From Paracoccaceae bacterium (lineage in GTDB: Bacteria > Pseudomonadota > Alphaproteobacteria > Rhodobacterales > Rhodobacteraceae): a stretch of 40,978 bases of DNA. Numbering within the stretch: the first letter of the stretch is position 1; every line of letters starts with the position of its first letter. Where the stretch lies: the NCBI GenBank assembly GCA_013214575.1, contig JABSSD010000034.1, forward strand, positions 1 to 40,978, read 5' to 3'. A program made the position numbers and the translations under genes. A model generated the notes under the pieces. That model did no database searches, had not been told where the DNA came from, and saw nothing but the letters and a program-made list of their open reading frames with translations. Positions 25,630 through 34,355 of this stretch are shown here, piece after piece.

Positions 25630-26458
25630 CCCTACCGGGATATCCATTGAAAAAAGAATGCGTCGGCACGCCCAATTTGATCGGCTGCTGCGCCTTGTCA
25701 TTCCGGTACTCACTTTGCTTAGCGCCGTGGCTATGTGGGAGTTTCTGGTCTGGTACCATGAGGTGCCGCACTATTTGATCCCAGCGCCCAGCCGGATTGC
25801 CGCCACTTTGATCACCGATTGGTGGTCGCTGATGGGATCCATGTGGTTCACCGTCAAATTGACGCTTATGTCCTTGGCGCTTGCGATCATTGGCGGCGTT
25901 GCCTTGGGCACGGTGTTTGCTATGTCCCGGGTGGTCGAGATTAGCCTGTTTCCCTTTGCGGTGATCCTGCAAGTGACTCCGGTTGTGGCCATCGCCCCAT
26001 TGATCCTGATCTACGTTCCGAACACGTTTTATGCGCTGCTGATCTGCGCCTGGATCATGGCATTTTTCCCTATCCTGTCCAGCACCGCGATCGGTCTACG
26101 CAGTGCAGATCACAATTTGCGCGACATGTTTACCATGTACCGGGCCAGCCCCTGGCAGCGCCTTCGGTACTTGCTGATCCCATCCGCCTTGCCGTATTTC
26201 ATGGCCGCCCTGAAGATTGCCGGTGGCCTGGCGCTGATCGGTGCCGTTGTGGCCGAATTCGTCGCTGGCACGGCGGGACAGAACACGGGATTGGCATCGC
26301 GCATCCTGGAATCTTCCTTCAGAAGTGAAATTCCGCGAATGTTTGCGGCTTTGTTTTTGGTCTCGGTCCTCGGCATCATCATTTTCCTTATCACCAGCTG
26401 GCTGAGCAAAGCCGTTCTTGGCCATTGGCATGAGAGTGAAATTAAGCGGGAAAGGTGA
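25610..26458 (+). CDS. ABC transporter permease (SsuC/ThiX-like)
   Basis: A 282-residue inner-membrane permease with about six hydrophobic segments. The coupling loop reads MYRASPWQRLRYLLIPSALP, and VVAEFVAGTAGQNTGLASRI near the C-terminus is typical of BPD_transp_1 SsuC-type proteins. It presumably acts as a homodimer with the upstream ATPase and the binding protein at 29069. The start lies 20 bp inside the ATPase gene. Confidence 0.9.
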   Translation: MSISTTDPTGISIEKRMRRHAQFDRLLRLVIPVLTLLSAVAMWEFLVWYHEVPHYLIPAPSRIAATLITDWWSLMGSMWFTVKLTLMSLALAIIGGVALGTVFAMSRVVEISLFPFAVILQVTPVVAIAPLILIYVPNTFYALLICAWIMAFFPILSSTAIGLRSADHNLRDMFTMYRASPWQRLRYLLIPSALPYFMAALKIAGGLALIGAVVAEFVAGTAGQNTGLASRILESSFRSEIPRMFAALFLVSVLGIIIFLITSWLSKAVLGHWHESEIKRER

Positions 26459-26462
26459 TCAA

Positions 26463-27656
26463 ATGGCCTATGACACGGATCAAATCACTGTAGTGCGCGG
26501 GGTCGCCGTGGCTGGACAAACTGGCCGCTATGATCTGGAAATTGTGCAGGGGCTAATTGCCTCAATGACCTCGGTTCCCGAAGGGCATGGTGGTTTGATC
26601 CTGCCCTTAATGGCCGATGCGCATGTTCACCTGGATAAGACCCTGACCCAAGGCAGGCTGCATGGGCGTCCCAACACGCTATTTGAGGCAATAGAACTGG
26701 CCCAGTCGGACAAGGTGAATTGGACCCGTGAAGACCTGCGTGCCCGGGCCACCAGTGCCCTGAAAAAGGCCTATGCACATGGAACGGGTGTCATGCGCAG
26801 CCATGTGGATTGGGTTGAACCCGGAGTGCCACTGCCCTGGGAGATATTGACCGAACTTCGGGAAGAGTGGCGGGGCCGGGTTGAGCTGCAACTGGCGGCG
26901 TTGATGCCGCTGGATCTGGTGCCCGAGGCCGGGGCCGCCGTGGCCAAACGTGTTGCGGCTGATGGCGGGGTGCTTGGGGCGTTTGTGTATCGCAATGATA
27001 TGCTGGTGACCAAAGTCTCGCAGCTTTTCGACCTGGCGGAACAGCATGATCTGGATCTGGATTTCCACGTCGACGAAGGGCTGGACCCCGAGGCTCAGGG
27101 CATTGACGTGATCATCGCCGAGACCGCCCAGCGCGCCTATAGCGGACGGGTATTATGTGGCCATGGCTGCGCGCTGTCGGTGCGCCCTAAACAGGTGGTG
27201 CAAGATCTGCTGGAACGGGCCGCCCGCGCCGGCGTGGCGCTGTGTGTATTGCCGACCACCAACAGCTATCTTCAGGATGCTACGCCCGGACGCACCCCAC
27301 GGTTGCGCGGGATAGCGCCGCTGCACGAGGCCCGTGCGGCCGGTGTCGAGGTGCTGCTGGCCTCGGACAATTGTCGCGACGCGTTCTATCCGCATGGCGA
27401 TTATGACCTGATGGATGTGTACCGGTTTGCGGTGCTGGCGGGGCGTCTGGATGCCGGCAGCTGGCTGTCGTCGATCACCACGATACCAGCCCGAATTTGT
27501 GGCCAGGCAACAGAAATATCCCCCGGCGCAAGCGCTGATTTCATTCACTACGACGCCACGGACATTGACGATATTATCAGTCGTCCCCGCGTGGCGCGAA
27601 CCGTTTGGCGACAGGGTCGCCCATTGAGCGCTGACCCTGAAGGAGAGACAAAATGA
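26463..27656 (+). CDS. Cytosine-deaminase-like amidohydrolase
   Basis: A 397-residue metal-dependent hydrolase of the CodA/AtzC-like branch of the amidohydrolase superfamily. Metal and catalytic residues map well: His54 and His56 in DAHVHLDK, His202 and Glu205 in DFHVDEG, His234 in GHGCAL and Asp302 in LASDNCRD. It should remove an amino or open an amide bond of a cyclic nitrogen compound. I chose the ATG at 26463, after GGGAAAGG; an upstream in-frame start lies inside the permease gene. The stop overlaps the FAD oxidase start by 4 bp. Position between transporter genes ties it to the imported substrate. Confidence 0.85.
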   Translation: MAYDTDQITVVRGVAVAGQTGRYDLEIVQGLIASMTSVPEGHGGLILPLMADAHVHLDKTLTQGRLHGRPNTLFEAIELAQSDKVNWTREDLRARATSALKKAYAHGTGVMRSHVDWVEPGVPLPWEILTELREEWRGRVELQLAALMPLDLVPEAGAAVAKRVAADGGVLGAFVYRNDMLVTKVSQLFDLAEQHDLDLDFHVDEGLDPEAQGIDVIIAETAQRAYSGRVLCGHGCALSVRPKQVVQDLLERAARAGVALCVLPTTNSYLQDATPGRTPRLRGIAPLHEARAAGVEVLLASDNCRDAFYPHGDYDLMDVYRFAVLAGRLDAGSWLSSITTIPARICGQATEISPGASADFIHYDATDIDDIISRPRVARTVWRQGRPLSADPEGETK

Positions 27657-29035
27657 ACGAACACACCGGCCCAAATGCGGCAATTGACTGGGTGAGTTTT
27701 CGCAATGATATCGACGGCATTCCCACCTATGACGACGCTAAATTTCTTGCGGCGCGGTCCAGGGACTACTTTTGGTACAGCCCAATATTAAGCGAAAAAC
27801 TGGACGGACTCGTCGGTGAGTTGATCGTGGTGCCGCGCAGTCAGGACGAGGTTATTCGGGTTGCCGCAGCTGTGGCGCGCCATCGTATCCCACTGACCCT
27901 GCGCGGCGGCGGCACTGGCAACTACGGCCAATGTGTGCCGCTGGAAGGCGGAGTGGTGATGGATCTGACCCGGCTAGATAGAGTGATCGACGTTCAGCCG
28001 GGTCATGTGCGGGTCGAAGCTGGTGCGCGGATTTCACGGCTGGACGACGCGGTCCGCGAGTCTGGCCAAGAGCTGTTGATGTTCCCCTCGACCCGGCAGA
28101 TGGCCACCATCGGCGGTTTTCTGGCTGGTGGGTCTGGTGGCATCGGCTCGTTGCGCCACGGCATGTTGCGAGATCCGGGCAATACGCGCTACGTTAAAAT
28201 CATTACCGTCGAACCCAAGCCACAGATCATTGAGCTATACGGCGAGGACACGCAGAAAATTCATCATGCTTATGGGACCAATGGTATTATCGTCGAGCTG
28301 GAGGTGGCACTGACACCGGCCACCGATTGGATCCACTGCGCGGCGCTGTTTGATGGCTATGACCAGGCCCTGATCTTTGCCCAATCCGCCCAGGAAGAAG
28401 GGCTGGATTGTTATCTTCTGACGACCGTCGAACGCCGGTTTGCACCCTATTATACAAAATTCGGCGACCTGTTTCCCACGAACCGCGACGCAGTGTTTGC
28501 CATGGTTGCGCCAAGTGAGATGGATCGATTTACGGCCCGGGTCGAAGCGATGGGCGCACGGATCTCTTTTGCGATGACCAAGGCGGAAATTCACGAAAAC
28601 AAGCTGCAGCCGGCCTATGAGTGCGGCTGGAACCACACCACATTACAGGCCCTCAAAGCTGACAAAGGCTGGACCTATTTGCAGGTCGCCTATCCGCGTC
28701 CCTTTGATCCAAAACTGGTGATGCAGCAAATGGAACGCTATGGCGACAGGTTGTTTTGGCATCACGAAATGGCCCGTATGGAGGGCGAGATCCAGATCTT
28801 TGCGCTGCCGCTGGTGCGCTGGACCAACAAGGACGACATGTACGCGCTGATGGCCGAACTCGAAGAGCAGGACGGCTGCACCATCTTTGACCCGCATGTT
28901 GTGACCATCGAGGACGGTGGCATGAAGCAAATCGACTCTGCGCAAATCGATTTCAAAAAACAGGCCGATCCTTATGGCTTGATGAACCCGGGAAAAACCC
29001 GTGGCTGGACCGCAGATATGGCCCGGCAAGACTAA
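27653..29035 (+). CDS. FAD-linked oxidase (PCMH/GlcD type)
   Basis: A 460-residue flavoprotein. Residues about 55-215 are a PCMH-type FAD-binding domain with VPRSQDEVIRVAAAV, the diphosphate loop RGGGTGNYGQ, MDLTRLDRVIDVQPG and GGFLAGGSGGIGSL. The C-terminus ends with DPYGLMNPGKTRGW, as in FAD_oxidase_C enzymes such as D-lactate or glycolate oxidases. No His-x-x-x-Cys bicovalent FAD motif is evident. It probably oxidises a hydroxyl or C-N bond generated by one of the two hydrolases. Coupled by 4-bp overlap to the upstream amidohydrolase. Confidence 0.86.
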   Translation: MNEHTGPNAAIDWVSFRNDIDGIPTYDDAKFLAARSRDYFWYSPILSEKLDGLVGELIVVPRSQDEVIRVAAAVARHRIPLTLRGGGTGNYGQCVPLEGGVVMDLTRLDRVIDVQPGHVRVEAGARISRLDDAVRESGQELLMFPSTRQMATIGGFLAGGSGGIGSLRHGMLRDPGNTRYVKIITVEPKPQIIELYGEDTQKIHHAYGTNGIIVELEVALTPATDWIHCAALFDGYDQALIFAQSAQEEGLDCYLLTTVERRFAPYYTKFGDLFPTNRDAVFAMVAPSEMDRFTARVEAMGARISFAMTKAEIHENKLQPAYECGWNHTTLQALKADKGWTYLQVAYPRPFDPKLVMQQMERYGDRLFWHHEMARMEGEIQIFALPLVRWTNKDDMYALMAELEEQDGCTIFDPHVVTIEDGGMKQIDSAQIDFKKQADPYGLMNPGKTRGWTADMARQD

Positions 29036-29068
29036 ATCCAACAGTTTCTAGCGAACAGGGAGAATGTA

Positions 29069-30085
29069 ATGAAACATCTAATCTCAAAGGCCATTGCCGT
29101 TGCGGCAACCGTGATGACGGCCGGGATGGCCATGGCAGGTGACAAGGTTGTCATGGGCACCAATTGGTTGGCGCAGGCCGGTCACGGCGGATTCTATCAG
29201 GCGATTGCCGACGGCACCTATGAAAAATACGGGCTGGACGTTGAAATCATGATGGGCGGCCCACAGTTGAACAACCGCCCAATGCTGGCGGCTGGGCGTC
29301 TTGATTTCCTGATGGCGGGCAACCTGCTGTTGTCGTTTGACCATGTGCGCAACGAAATCCCCACCCGTGTTGTCGCGGCGTTTTTCCAGAAAGACCCGCA
29401 GGCCCTGATGGCACATACCGGAGCCTACGACGGGTTCAAAGGTCTGACCGAAGCCAAAACTGTGCTGATGTCGAAAGACGCGCAATTCAGTTTCTGGAAA
29501 TGGTTGGTTGATGTGCATGGCTTCAACAATGAACAACTGCGCCCCTACGGCTATAATCTGGCGCAGTTCCTAGGCGATGAAAACATGGTGCAACAAGCCT
29601 ATGGCACGGCCGAGCCGCTGTATGCTGCGGCCCAGGGGGCCTCGGTCGATACGTTCCTGTTGGCTGATTACGGCTGGAGCACCTATTCCACCACACTGGA
29701 AACCCGGCAGCAGCTGATCGATGAAAACCCCGAATTGGTGCAGCGTTTTGTCAATGCGACCATCGAAGGGTGGTACAACTTTATCTACGGGGATCGCGCT
29801 GCGGCTTATGCCCTGATTATTGCGTCAAACCCGGAAATGACTGCCGCGAAACTGGACACTGAAATGGAGCAGATGGAGGAGTTGGGCATCATTGATGTCG
29901 CGGGCGCGTTGGAGCAGGGAATTGGTGCCATGAGCGAACAGCGTATTGCCGATTTCTACAACATCGCGATCGCTGCAGGGATTGTCGAAGACGGCAGCGT
30001 CGACCTGTCTAAGGTGGCAGACTATAGCTTTGTGAACAAAGGTCATGGCTTAGATATCAAAGCCACTTTGACCGCAAGTAACTAA
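29069..30085 (+). CDS. Periplasmic binding protein (NMT1/THI5/SsuA-like)
   Basis: A 338-residue solute-binding protein with a signal peptide of about 23 residues ending in AMA before GDKVVMGTNW. The start of the mature protein, NWLAQAGHGGFYQAIADGTY then EKYGLDVEIMMGG, is the NMT1/THI5-like pattern seen in ThiY and related binders of pyrimidine precursors, sulfonates and other small ring compounds. AGGGAGAA precedes the ATG. It completes the importer begun at 24829. The pyrimidine-type relatives agree with the cytosine-deaminase-like enzyme and RutR-like regulator, although the ligand is not proven. Confidence 0.88.
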   Translation: MKHLISKAIAVAATVMTAGMAMAGDKVVMGTNWLAQAGHGGFYQAIADGTYEKYGLDVEIMMGGPQLNNRPMLAAGRLDFLMAGNLLLSFDHVRNEIPTRVVAAFFQKDPQALMAHTGAYDGFKGLTEAKTVLMSKDAQFSFWKWLVDVHGFNNEQLRPYGYNLAQFLGDENMVQQAYGTAEPLYAAAQGASVDTFLLADYGWSTYSTTLETRQQLIDENPELVQRFVNATIEGWYNFIYGDRAAAYALIIASNPEMTAAKLDTEMEQMEELGIIDVAGALEQGIGAMSEQRIADFYNIAIAAGIVEDGSVDLSKVADYSFVNKGHGLDIKATLTASN

Positions 30086-30099
30086 GCAGGGAGCAGGTC

Positions 30100-30732
30100 G
30101 TGCGAAACCTCATTGTATTTTGCCATCCAAGCAAAGACAGTTATAGCGCGAGCCTGCTTCTGACGGCCCGCACCGCCCTGGAACAGTCAGGACACGAGGT
30201 GCGGGTCATTGATCTTTACGAAGAGGGGTTCAACCCGGTCCTGAGCCAAGATGAATGGGATAGCTACATTCCCGATACCCAGGCCAACATTGCCGGGGTG
30301 CAATCCCATGTGGATGCCATGCAATGGGCCGAGGCATTGGTGCTGGTCTATCCCACCTGGATGTATGGCCCGCCGGCCATGTTGAAGGGCTGGCTAGAAC
30401 GAGTCTGGCTTCCCGGCATCGCGTTTGACATTGCCCCGGCCAAGGGCAAACGCGCTACTGGACTTTTGCGCAATATCCGGCAGTTTACCGTTGTCACCAC
30501 TTCGGGGTCGCCGTGGTGGTGGCTGCGTGTGATCCGCGATCCCGGCCGTAGTATGCTGGCGCGGGGCTATCGCGTGTTGTTCCACCCCCTGTGCAGGGTG
30601 CGGTGGTTGCAATTGCATAATATGAACAATACGACTTTGCGGGACCGGCAACGGTTCCTTGCACGTGTCAAACGGGTCTTTTCACGAAAAGCCTTAGTCT
30701 CTGTCCCGGCCGTGTCATCGATGGAGAAATAG
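30100..30732 (+). CDS. NAD(P)H-dependent oxidoreductase, flavodoxin-like fold
   Basis: A 210-residue protein of the NQO1/KefF/MdaB type. The N-terminal RNLIVFCHPSKDSYSASL is the flavin phosphate-binding region, and LVLVYPTWMYGPPAMLKGWLERV is the conserved central motif. It starts at GTG 30100. Such enzymes reduce quinones or flavins with NAD(P)H; here it might regenerate a reduced flavin or handle a quinone-like intermediate. It is followed without a gap by the TetR gene. Confidence 0.85.
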   Translation: MRNLIVFCHPSKDSYSASLLLTARTALEQSGHEVRVIDLYEEGFNPVLSQDEWDSYIPDTQANIAGVQSHVDAMQWAEALVLVYPTWMYGPPAMLKGWLERVWLPGIAFDIAPAKGKRATGLLRNIRQFTVVTTSGSPWWWLRVIRDPGRSMLARGYRVLFHPLCRVRWLQLHNMNNTTLRDRQRFLARVKRVFSRKALVSVPAVSSMEK

Positions 30733-31368
30733 ATGAAACAAACCCGGAAAAGCAGAGCCGAGATCCGGCAAGCCATCCTGGATGCGGCGATCAGCGAATT
30801 TGCCCGCGAGGGGCTGGAAGGGACATCGACCCAGACCTTGGCTAAAGCGGCAGGGATCACCAAGGCGCAGCTGCATTACTACATTTCCTCAAAAGAGGAG
30901 CTGTACGAGGACACCCTGCTTCATATTGTCGAGCTATGGAAAGGGCTGTTTTTCTTCTCTGCGGACCCTGGGGATCCGGCCCGCGAGATTGCAGATTACA
31001 TCGCGCGCAAAGTGCATCATGCGATCGAGTTTCCCGATGCATCACGGTTGTTTGCCCGCGAGGTCGCGAGGGGCGCTCCGGTGCTGCGCCAGCACTGGGC
31101 CGGGCTACAAGACAATGTCAATTTGGCCTCTGGGGTGATTGAAGGCTGGATTGCCCAGGGGCAGATTCAACCGGTACATCCGGTGATGTTTCAGATGAAC
31201 ATCTGGGCGGTGACCCAGCACTATGCTGAATATGAGGCGCAGGCCCGGTTTCTGCTGGGGACTCCAGACGATGAAAAACTGGACCCAGGCCCAATCATAG
31301 CCGAAGTGACTGAACTGTTCCTAAGGCGCTGCGGATTACAGCCAATCCCCGACGAGGCATCATCATGA
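30733..31368 (+). CDS. TetR-family regulator, RutR-like
   Basis: A 211-residue repressor. The N-terminal helix-turn-helix runs IRQAILDAAISEFAREGLEG, then TLAKAAGITKAQLHYYISSK. The ligand domain resembles the YcdC/RutR C-terminal domain (FPDASRLFAREVARGAPVL and WAVTQHYAEYEAQARFLLG). RutR of E. coli senses uracil and controls pyrimidine breakdown. The gene lies inside the operon, and a RutR-like double site overlaps the operon promoter at 23900-23932. Its stop overlaps the Rid gene by 4 bp. Confidence 0.85.
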   Translation: MKQTRKSRAEIRQAILDAAISEFAREGLEGTSTQTLAKAAGITKAQLHYYISSKEELYEDTLLHIVELWKGLFFFSADPGDPAREIADYIARKVHHAIEFPDASRLFAREVARGAPVLRQHWAGLQDNVNLASGVIEGWIAQGQIQPVHPVMFQMNIWAVTQHYAEYEAQARFLLGTPDDEKLDPGPIIAEVTELFLRRCGLQPIPDEASS

Positions 31369-31751
31369 AAGCCCTAACCCCAACACATGGCGCGGTGACT
31401 TTTGGCGCCTATTCGCCTGGAATTGAACACCATGGGGGGCGGATTGTCCTGACCTCTGGCCAGCTGGCGCTTGCAGCGGATGGAACGGTCCCCTCGAGTG
31501 TTGCCGAGCAGACCAATATCTGTTTGCAGGCCATCGAGGCGATCCTGAGGGAGGCCGGGATGGACCGCAGTCATATCTTGCGGCTGAACGCCTATGTCAC
31601 TGATCGCCGCCATATGGCCGAATACATGGCGGCGCGCGACGCCTTTCTGAGTAACGTTGAACCCAAACCCGCCTCCACACTAATGATTGTGTCGGGTTTT
31701 ACGCGTCCGGAATTTCTGGTCGAGATCGAGGCCCACGCCGGAGAAACCTGA
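31365..31751 (+). CDS. Rid-family (YjgF/RutC-like) protein
   Basis: A 128-residue protein with the Rid fold: GGRIVLTSGQLALAADGTV, the helix ICLQAIEAILREAGMD and the end VEIEAHA. The arginine that RidA uses to bind the substrate carboxylate is Ser104 here (KPASTL), resembling the Asn at the same place in the reductase-Rid fusion of module 1. It therefore belongs to an arginine-less Rid subgroup and may act on a non-carboxylate enamine or imine. Last gene of the operon, followed by a strong hairpin. Confidence 0.88.
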   Translation: MKALTPTHGAVTFGAYSPGIEHHGGRIVLTSGQLALAADGTVPSSVAEQTNICLQAIEAILREAGMDRSHILRLNAYVTDRRHMAEYMAARDAFLSNVEPKPASTLMIVSGFTRPEFLVEIEAHAGET

Positions 31752-31759
31752 TTGGCCGG

Positions 31760-31797
31760 GCACAGCGCAATGACCGCTAGTCGGTGCTGCGCTGTGC
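31760..31797. terminator. Bidirectional hairpin between convergent genes
   Basis: A perfect 10-bp stem GCACAGCGCA/TGCGCTGTGC with an inner ACCG/CGGT stem in the loop. It lies 8 bp after the Rid gene and 10 bp from the 3' end of the convergent transketolase-like gene. It can serve both directions, although T-runs are absent. Confidence 0.65.
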
Positions 31798-31807
31798 ATG
31801 GGTCCGT

Positions 31808-34204
31808 TTAACTGGACTGCAGAATCTTACGGAACGGTCGCCCAACCGTTAGCCCCTGAACTTTTTCGACAATGGCAGCGGCGTCGATGCAGAAATGGCG
31901 ATATAGTTCGACGATGCTTCCTGTCTGGCCAAAATGCTCGACCCCCAATGGGATGGTTTGGTGACCCTCGACACTGCCCAGCCAAGACAGGGTGGCCGGG
32001 TGTCCGTCGATCACCGTGACCAATTTGCAGTCGCGCGGCAGGTCTTGCATCAGTTTCTCGATATGAGATTGCGCCGCCGTTGTCCCGCGTGAGCGCGCCC
32101 GTTGGGCCGCCGTCCAACCGGCGTTCAGCCGATCGGCTGAGGTCACTGCCAGCACGCCAATATCACGCCGTCCTTCGGCCAGAGCTCCGGCCGCCTTGAT
32201 TGCTTCGGGGGCGACGGCACCTTGATAGGCAATCACCACCTCGCAGTTCGGTCCCGGTGGGCGCAGCCAATAGGCGCCGTCGATGGCGCCTTGACGAAAG
32301 GCATCATCGTGACGCTGGCCGGGCTGCTCAATCGGGTTGGTGGTCAGGCGCAGATAGACCGAGCCGCCAGTTTCATCCCTCAGCCAGGTGCGCTCATCCG
32401 CATTGCCCTCACCGTCGCGTTGCAGATAGTCAAAAGACCACTGCATAATCACCGCCAACTCGTCGGCGAAGGCTGGTTCAAAGGCGGCGAGACCGTCCTG
32501 GCTCATGCCGATCAGCGGTGTGCCGATGGATTGATGCGCCCCCCCCTCGGGGGCGAGGGTGACACCCGAGGGGGTGCCGACAATCATGAACCGTGCGTCC
32601 TGATAGCAAGCATAGTTCATCGCATCCAAACCGCGACAGACAAAGGGGTCATAGACGGTGCCAATTGGGATCAATCGCTTGCCAAACAGGCTATGCGACA
32701 GGCCCGCAGCACCCAGCAACAAGAACAGGTTCATCTCGGCGATGCCCAGCTCGATGTGCTGACCTTCCGGAGTGAACTCCCATTTGGCGGTGGAGGGAAT
32801 CCGATGCTCGATAAAGGCGTCCGACTGCGCGGTGCGGGCGAACAGTTTGCGCCGATTGACCCAAGGCCCCAGATTTGTGGTGCCGGTGACATCGGGCGAG
32901 GTGGTCATGATGCGGCTGGCCAGAATGCTGTCGCCCTTGGACAGATTATCCAGCACCTTGCCAAAGGCCATCTGGGTCGAGATCTCGCGGTCCGAGCTAA
33001 GCGTGATGGCGGGCACCGGCAGTTTGTCATCGCTAAACCGGCGGCGACCCTTGGCGAAAAACGGCGTTTTATCCAGGAAGGATTGCACCGAAGCCGGGTC
33101 TTGGGCGGTGGCTAGAGGTTGCCATTCCGCGCCCGGTTCTACGCCCATGTGGGACTGCCAAGCCGCGAACTGGGTCTTGTTCATTAGCCCGCCGTGATTG
33201 TCCTTATGACCTGCGATTGGCGTGCCCCAGCCTTTGATAGTATAGGCCAGAAAACACACCGGACGGTCGTGATCTATAGCGGCAAATGTCTCGGCCATGG
33301 TGGCGACACAATTGCCGCCCAGGTTTTCCATCAGCTCGGCCAACTCAGCATCACTGCGCGCCTCGATCAGCGCAGACACATTGCCTTGATCGCCCAAATC
33401 CCGCAACAGCCGGTCGCGCCAGATCGCACCGCCCATGAAGGTCAGCGCCGAATACTCTTGGTTCGAGCAGCCATCGATCCAATCCCGCAGAGCTGCGCCG
33501 CCGGGTTCGGCAAAGGCGGCCCGCTGCAGCGCGCCGTATTTCACCCGCACTACATCCCAGCCAAAGGCGTCAAAGATTTTTTCAACCCGTTCAAACAGGC
33601 CTTCGCGTACAATCCCGTCCAGCGATTGACGGTTGTAATCGACCACCCACCAGGTGTTGCGCAGGTCGTTTTTCCAACCCTCTTGCAGCGCCTCGTAGAT
33701 ATTGCCCTCGTCCATTTCGGCGTCACCCACCAGCGCCACCATGCGACCTAGGTCCCAGTCACCGCCCCAGGATTTGGCCTGGATGTAATCCTGCACCAGC
33801 GAGGCAAAAGAGGTGATCGCCACCCCCAGCCCAACTGAACCAGTGGAGAAATCCACGTCGTCAATATCCTTGGTGCGCGAGGGGTAGCTTTGCACGCCAC
33901 CAAAGCCGCGAAAGTTTTCCATTTTTTCACGGGTCTGGTTGCCCATCAGATACTGAATGGCGTGAAACACTGGCGAGGCATGTGGCTTTACCGCCACCCG
34001 GTCTTGGGGGCGTAATGCCGAGAAATACAGAGCCGTCATGATCGACACCATCGACGCCGAGGAGGCCTGATGGCCACCGACCTTGATGCCATCCGCCTTA
34101 GGCCGGATGTGGTTGGCATGATGGATCATCCAATGCGACAGCCATAACAGCCGTTGTTCAATGGTCTTCAGGTGATGCGCATCGGTGATGCCTTCATTAG
34201 TCAT
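31808..34204 (-). CDS. Pyruvate dehydrogenase E1 (AceE/MdeB)-like thiamine-diphosphate enzyme
   Basis: A 798-residue transketolase-superfamily protein with the layout of homodimeric 2-oxoacid dehydrogenase E1. The thiamine-diphosphate/Mg motif is GDAEMDEGNIYEAL (about 160-173) with the second part VVDYNRQSLDG; His45 (GGHQASS) and His75/His81 are cofactor-site candidates. The pyrimidine-binding half has HIELGIAEMNLFLLLGAAGL. It is shorter than E. coli AceE (887). Pseudomonas MdeB, a 2-oxobutyrate dehydrogenase, is an AceE relative also controlled by an Lrp-type gene, which matches the arrangement here, but no methionine gamma-lyase is adjacent. I chose ATG 34204 over a TTG 12 bp upstream. Confidence 0.85.
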   Translation of the reverse strand: MTNEGITDAHHLKTIEQRLLWLSHWMIHHANHIRPKADGIKVGGHQASSASMVSIMTALYFSALRPQDRVAVKPHASPVFHAIQYLMGNQTREKMENFRGFGGVQSYPSRTKDIDDVDFSTGSVGLGVAITSFASLVQDYIQAKSWGGDWDLGRMVALVGDAEMDEGNIYEALQEGWKNDLRNTWWVVDYNRQSLDGIVREGLFERVEKIFDAFGWDVVRVKYGALQRAAFAEPGGAALRDWIDGCSNQEYSALTFMGGAIWRDRLLRDLGDQGNVSALIEARSDAELAELMENLGGNCVATMAETFAAIDHDRPVCFLAYTIKGWGTPIAGHKDNHGGLMNKTQFAAWQSHMGVEPGAEWQPLATAQDPASVQSFLDKTPFFAKGRRRFSDDKLPVPAITLSSDREISTQMAFGKVLDNLSKGDSILASRIMTTSPDVTGTTNLGPWVNRRKLFARTAQSDAFIEHRIPSTAKWEFTPEGQHIELGIAEMNLFLLLGAAGLSHSLFGKRLIPIGTVYDPFVCRGLDAMNYACYQDARFMIVGTPSGVTLAPEGGAHQSIGTPLIGMSQDGLAAFEPAFADELAVIMQWSFDYLQRDGEGNADERTWLRDETGGSVYLRLTTNPIEQPGQRHDDAFRQGAIDGAYWLRPPGPNCEVVIAYQGAVAPEAIKAAGALAEGRRDIGVLAVTSADRLNAGWTAAQRARSRGTTAAQSHIEKLMQDLPRDCKLVTVIDGHPATLSWLGSVEGHQTIPLGVEHFGQTGSIVELYRHFCIDAAAIVEKVQGLTVGRPFRKILQSS

Positions 34205-34355
34205 AGTCAGCCCCAAGCCATGGATCGCCGGATGTTCCGCGTTCCTGTTGATGCAACTTTAGCTGGAACCAGTGCAGCGTGTCCTACCGAATAAATCGGT
34301 TTTCCGCTTTAGATCAGGTATGATATGCCGCTGTGAAGAGGGACTGGAGTGTTTT

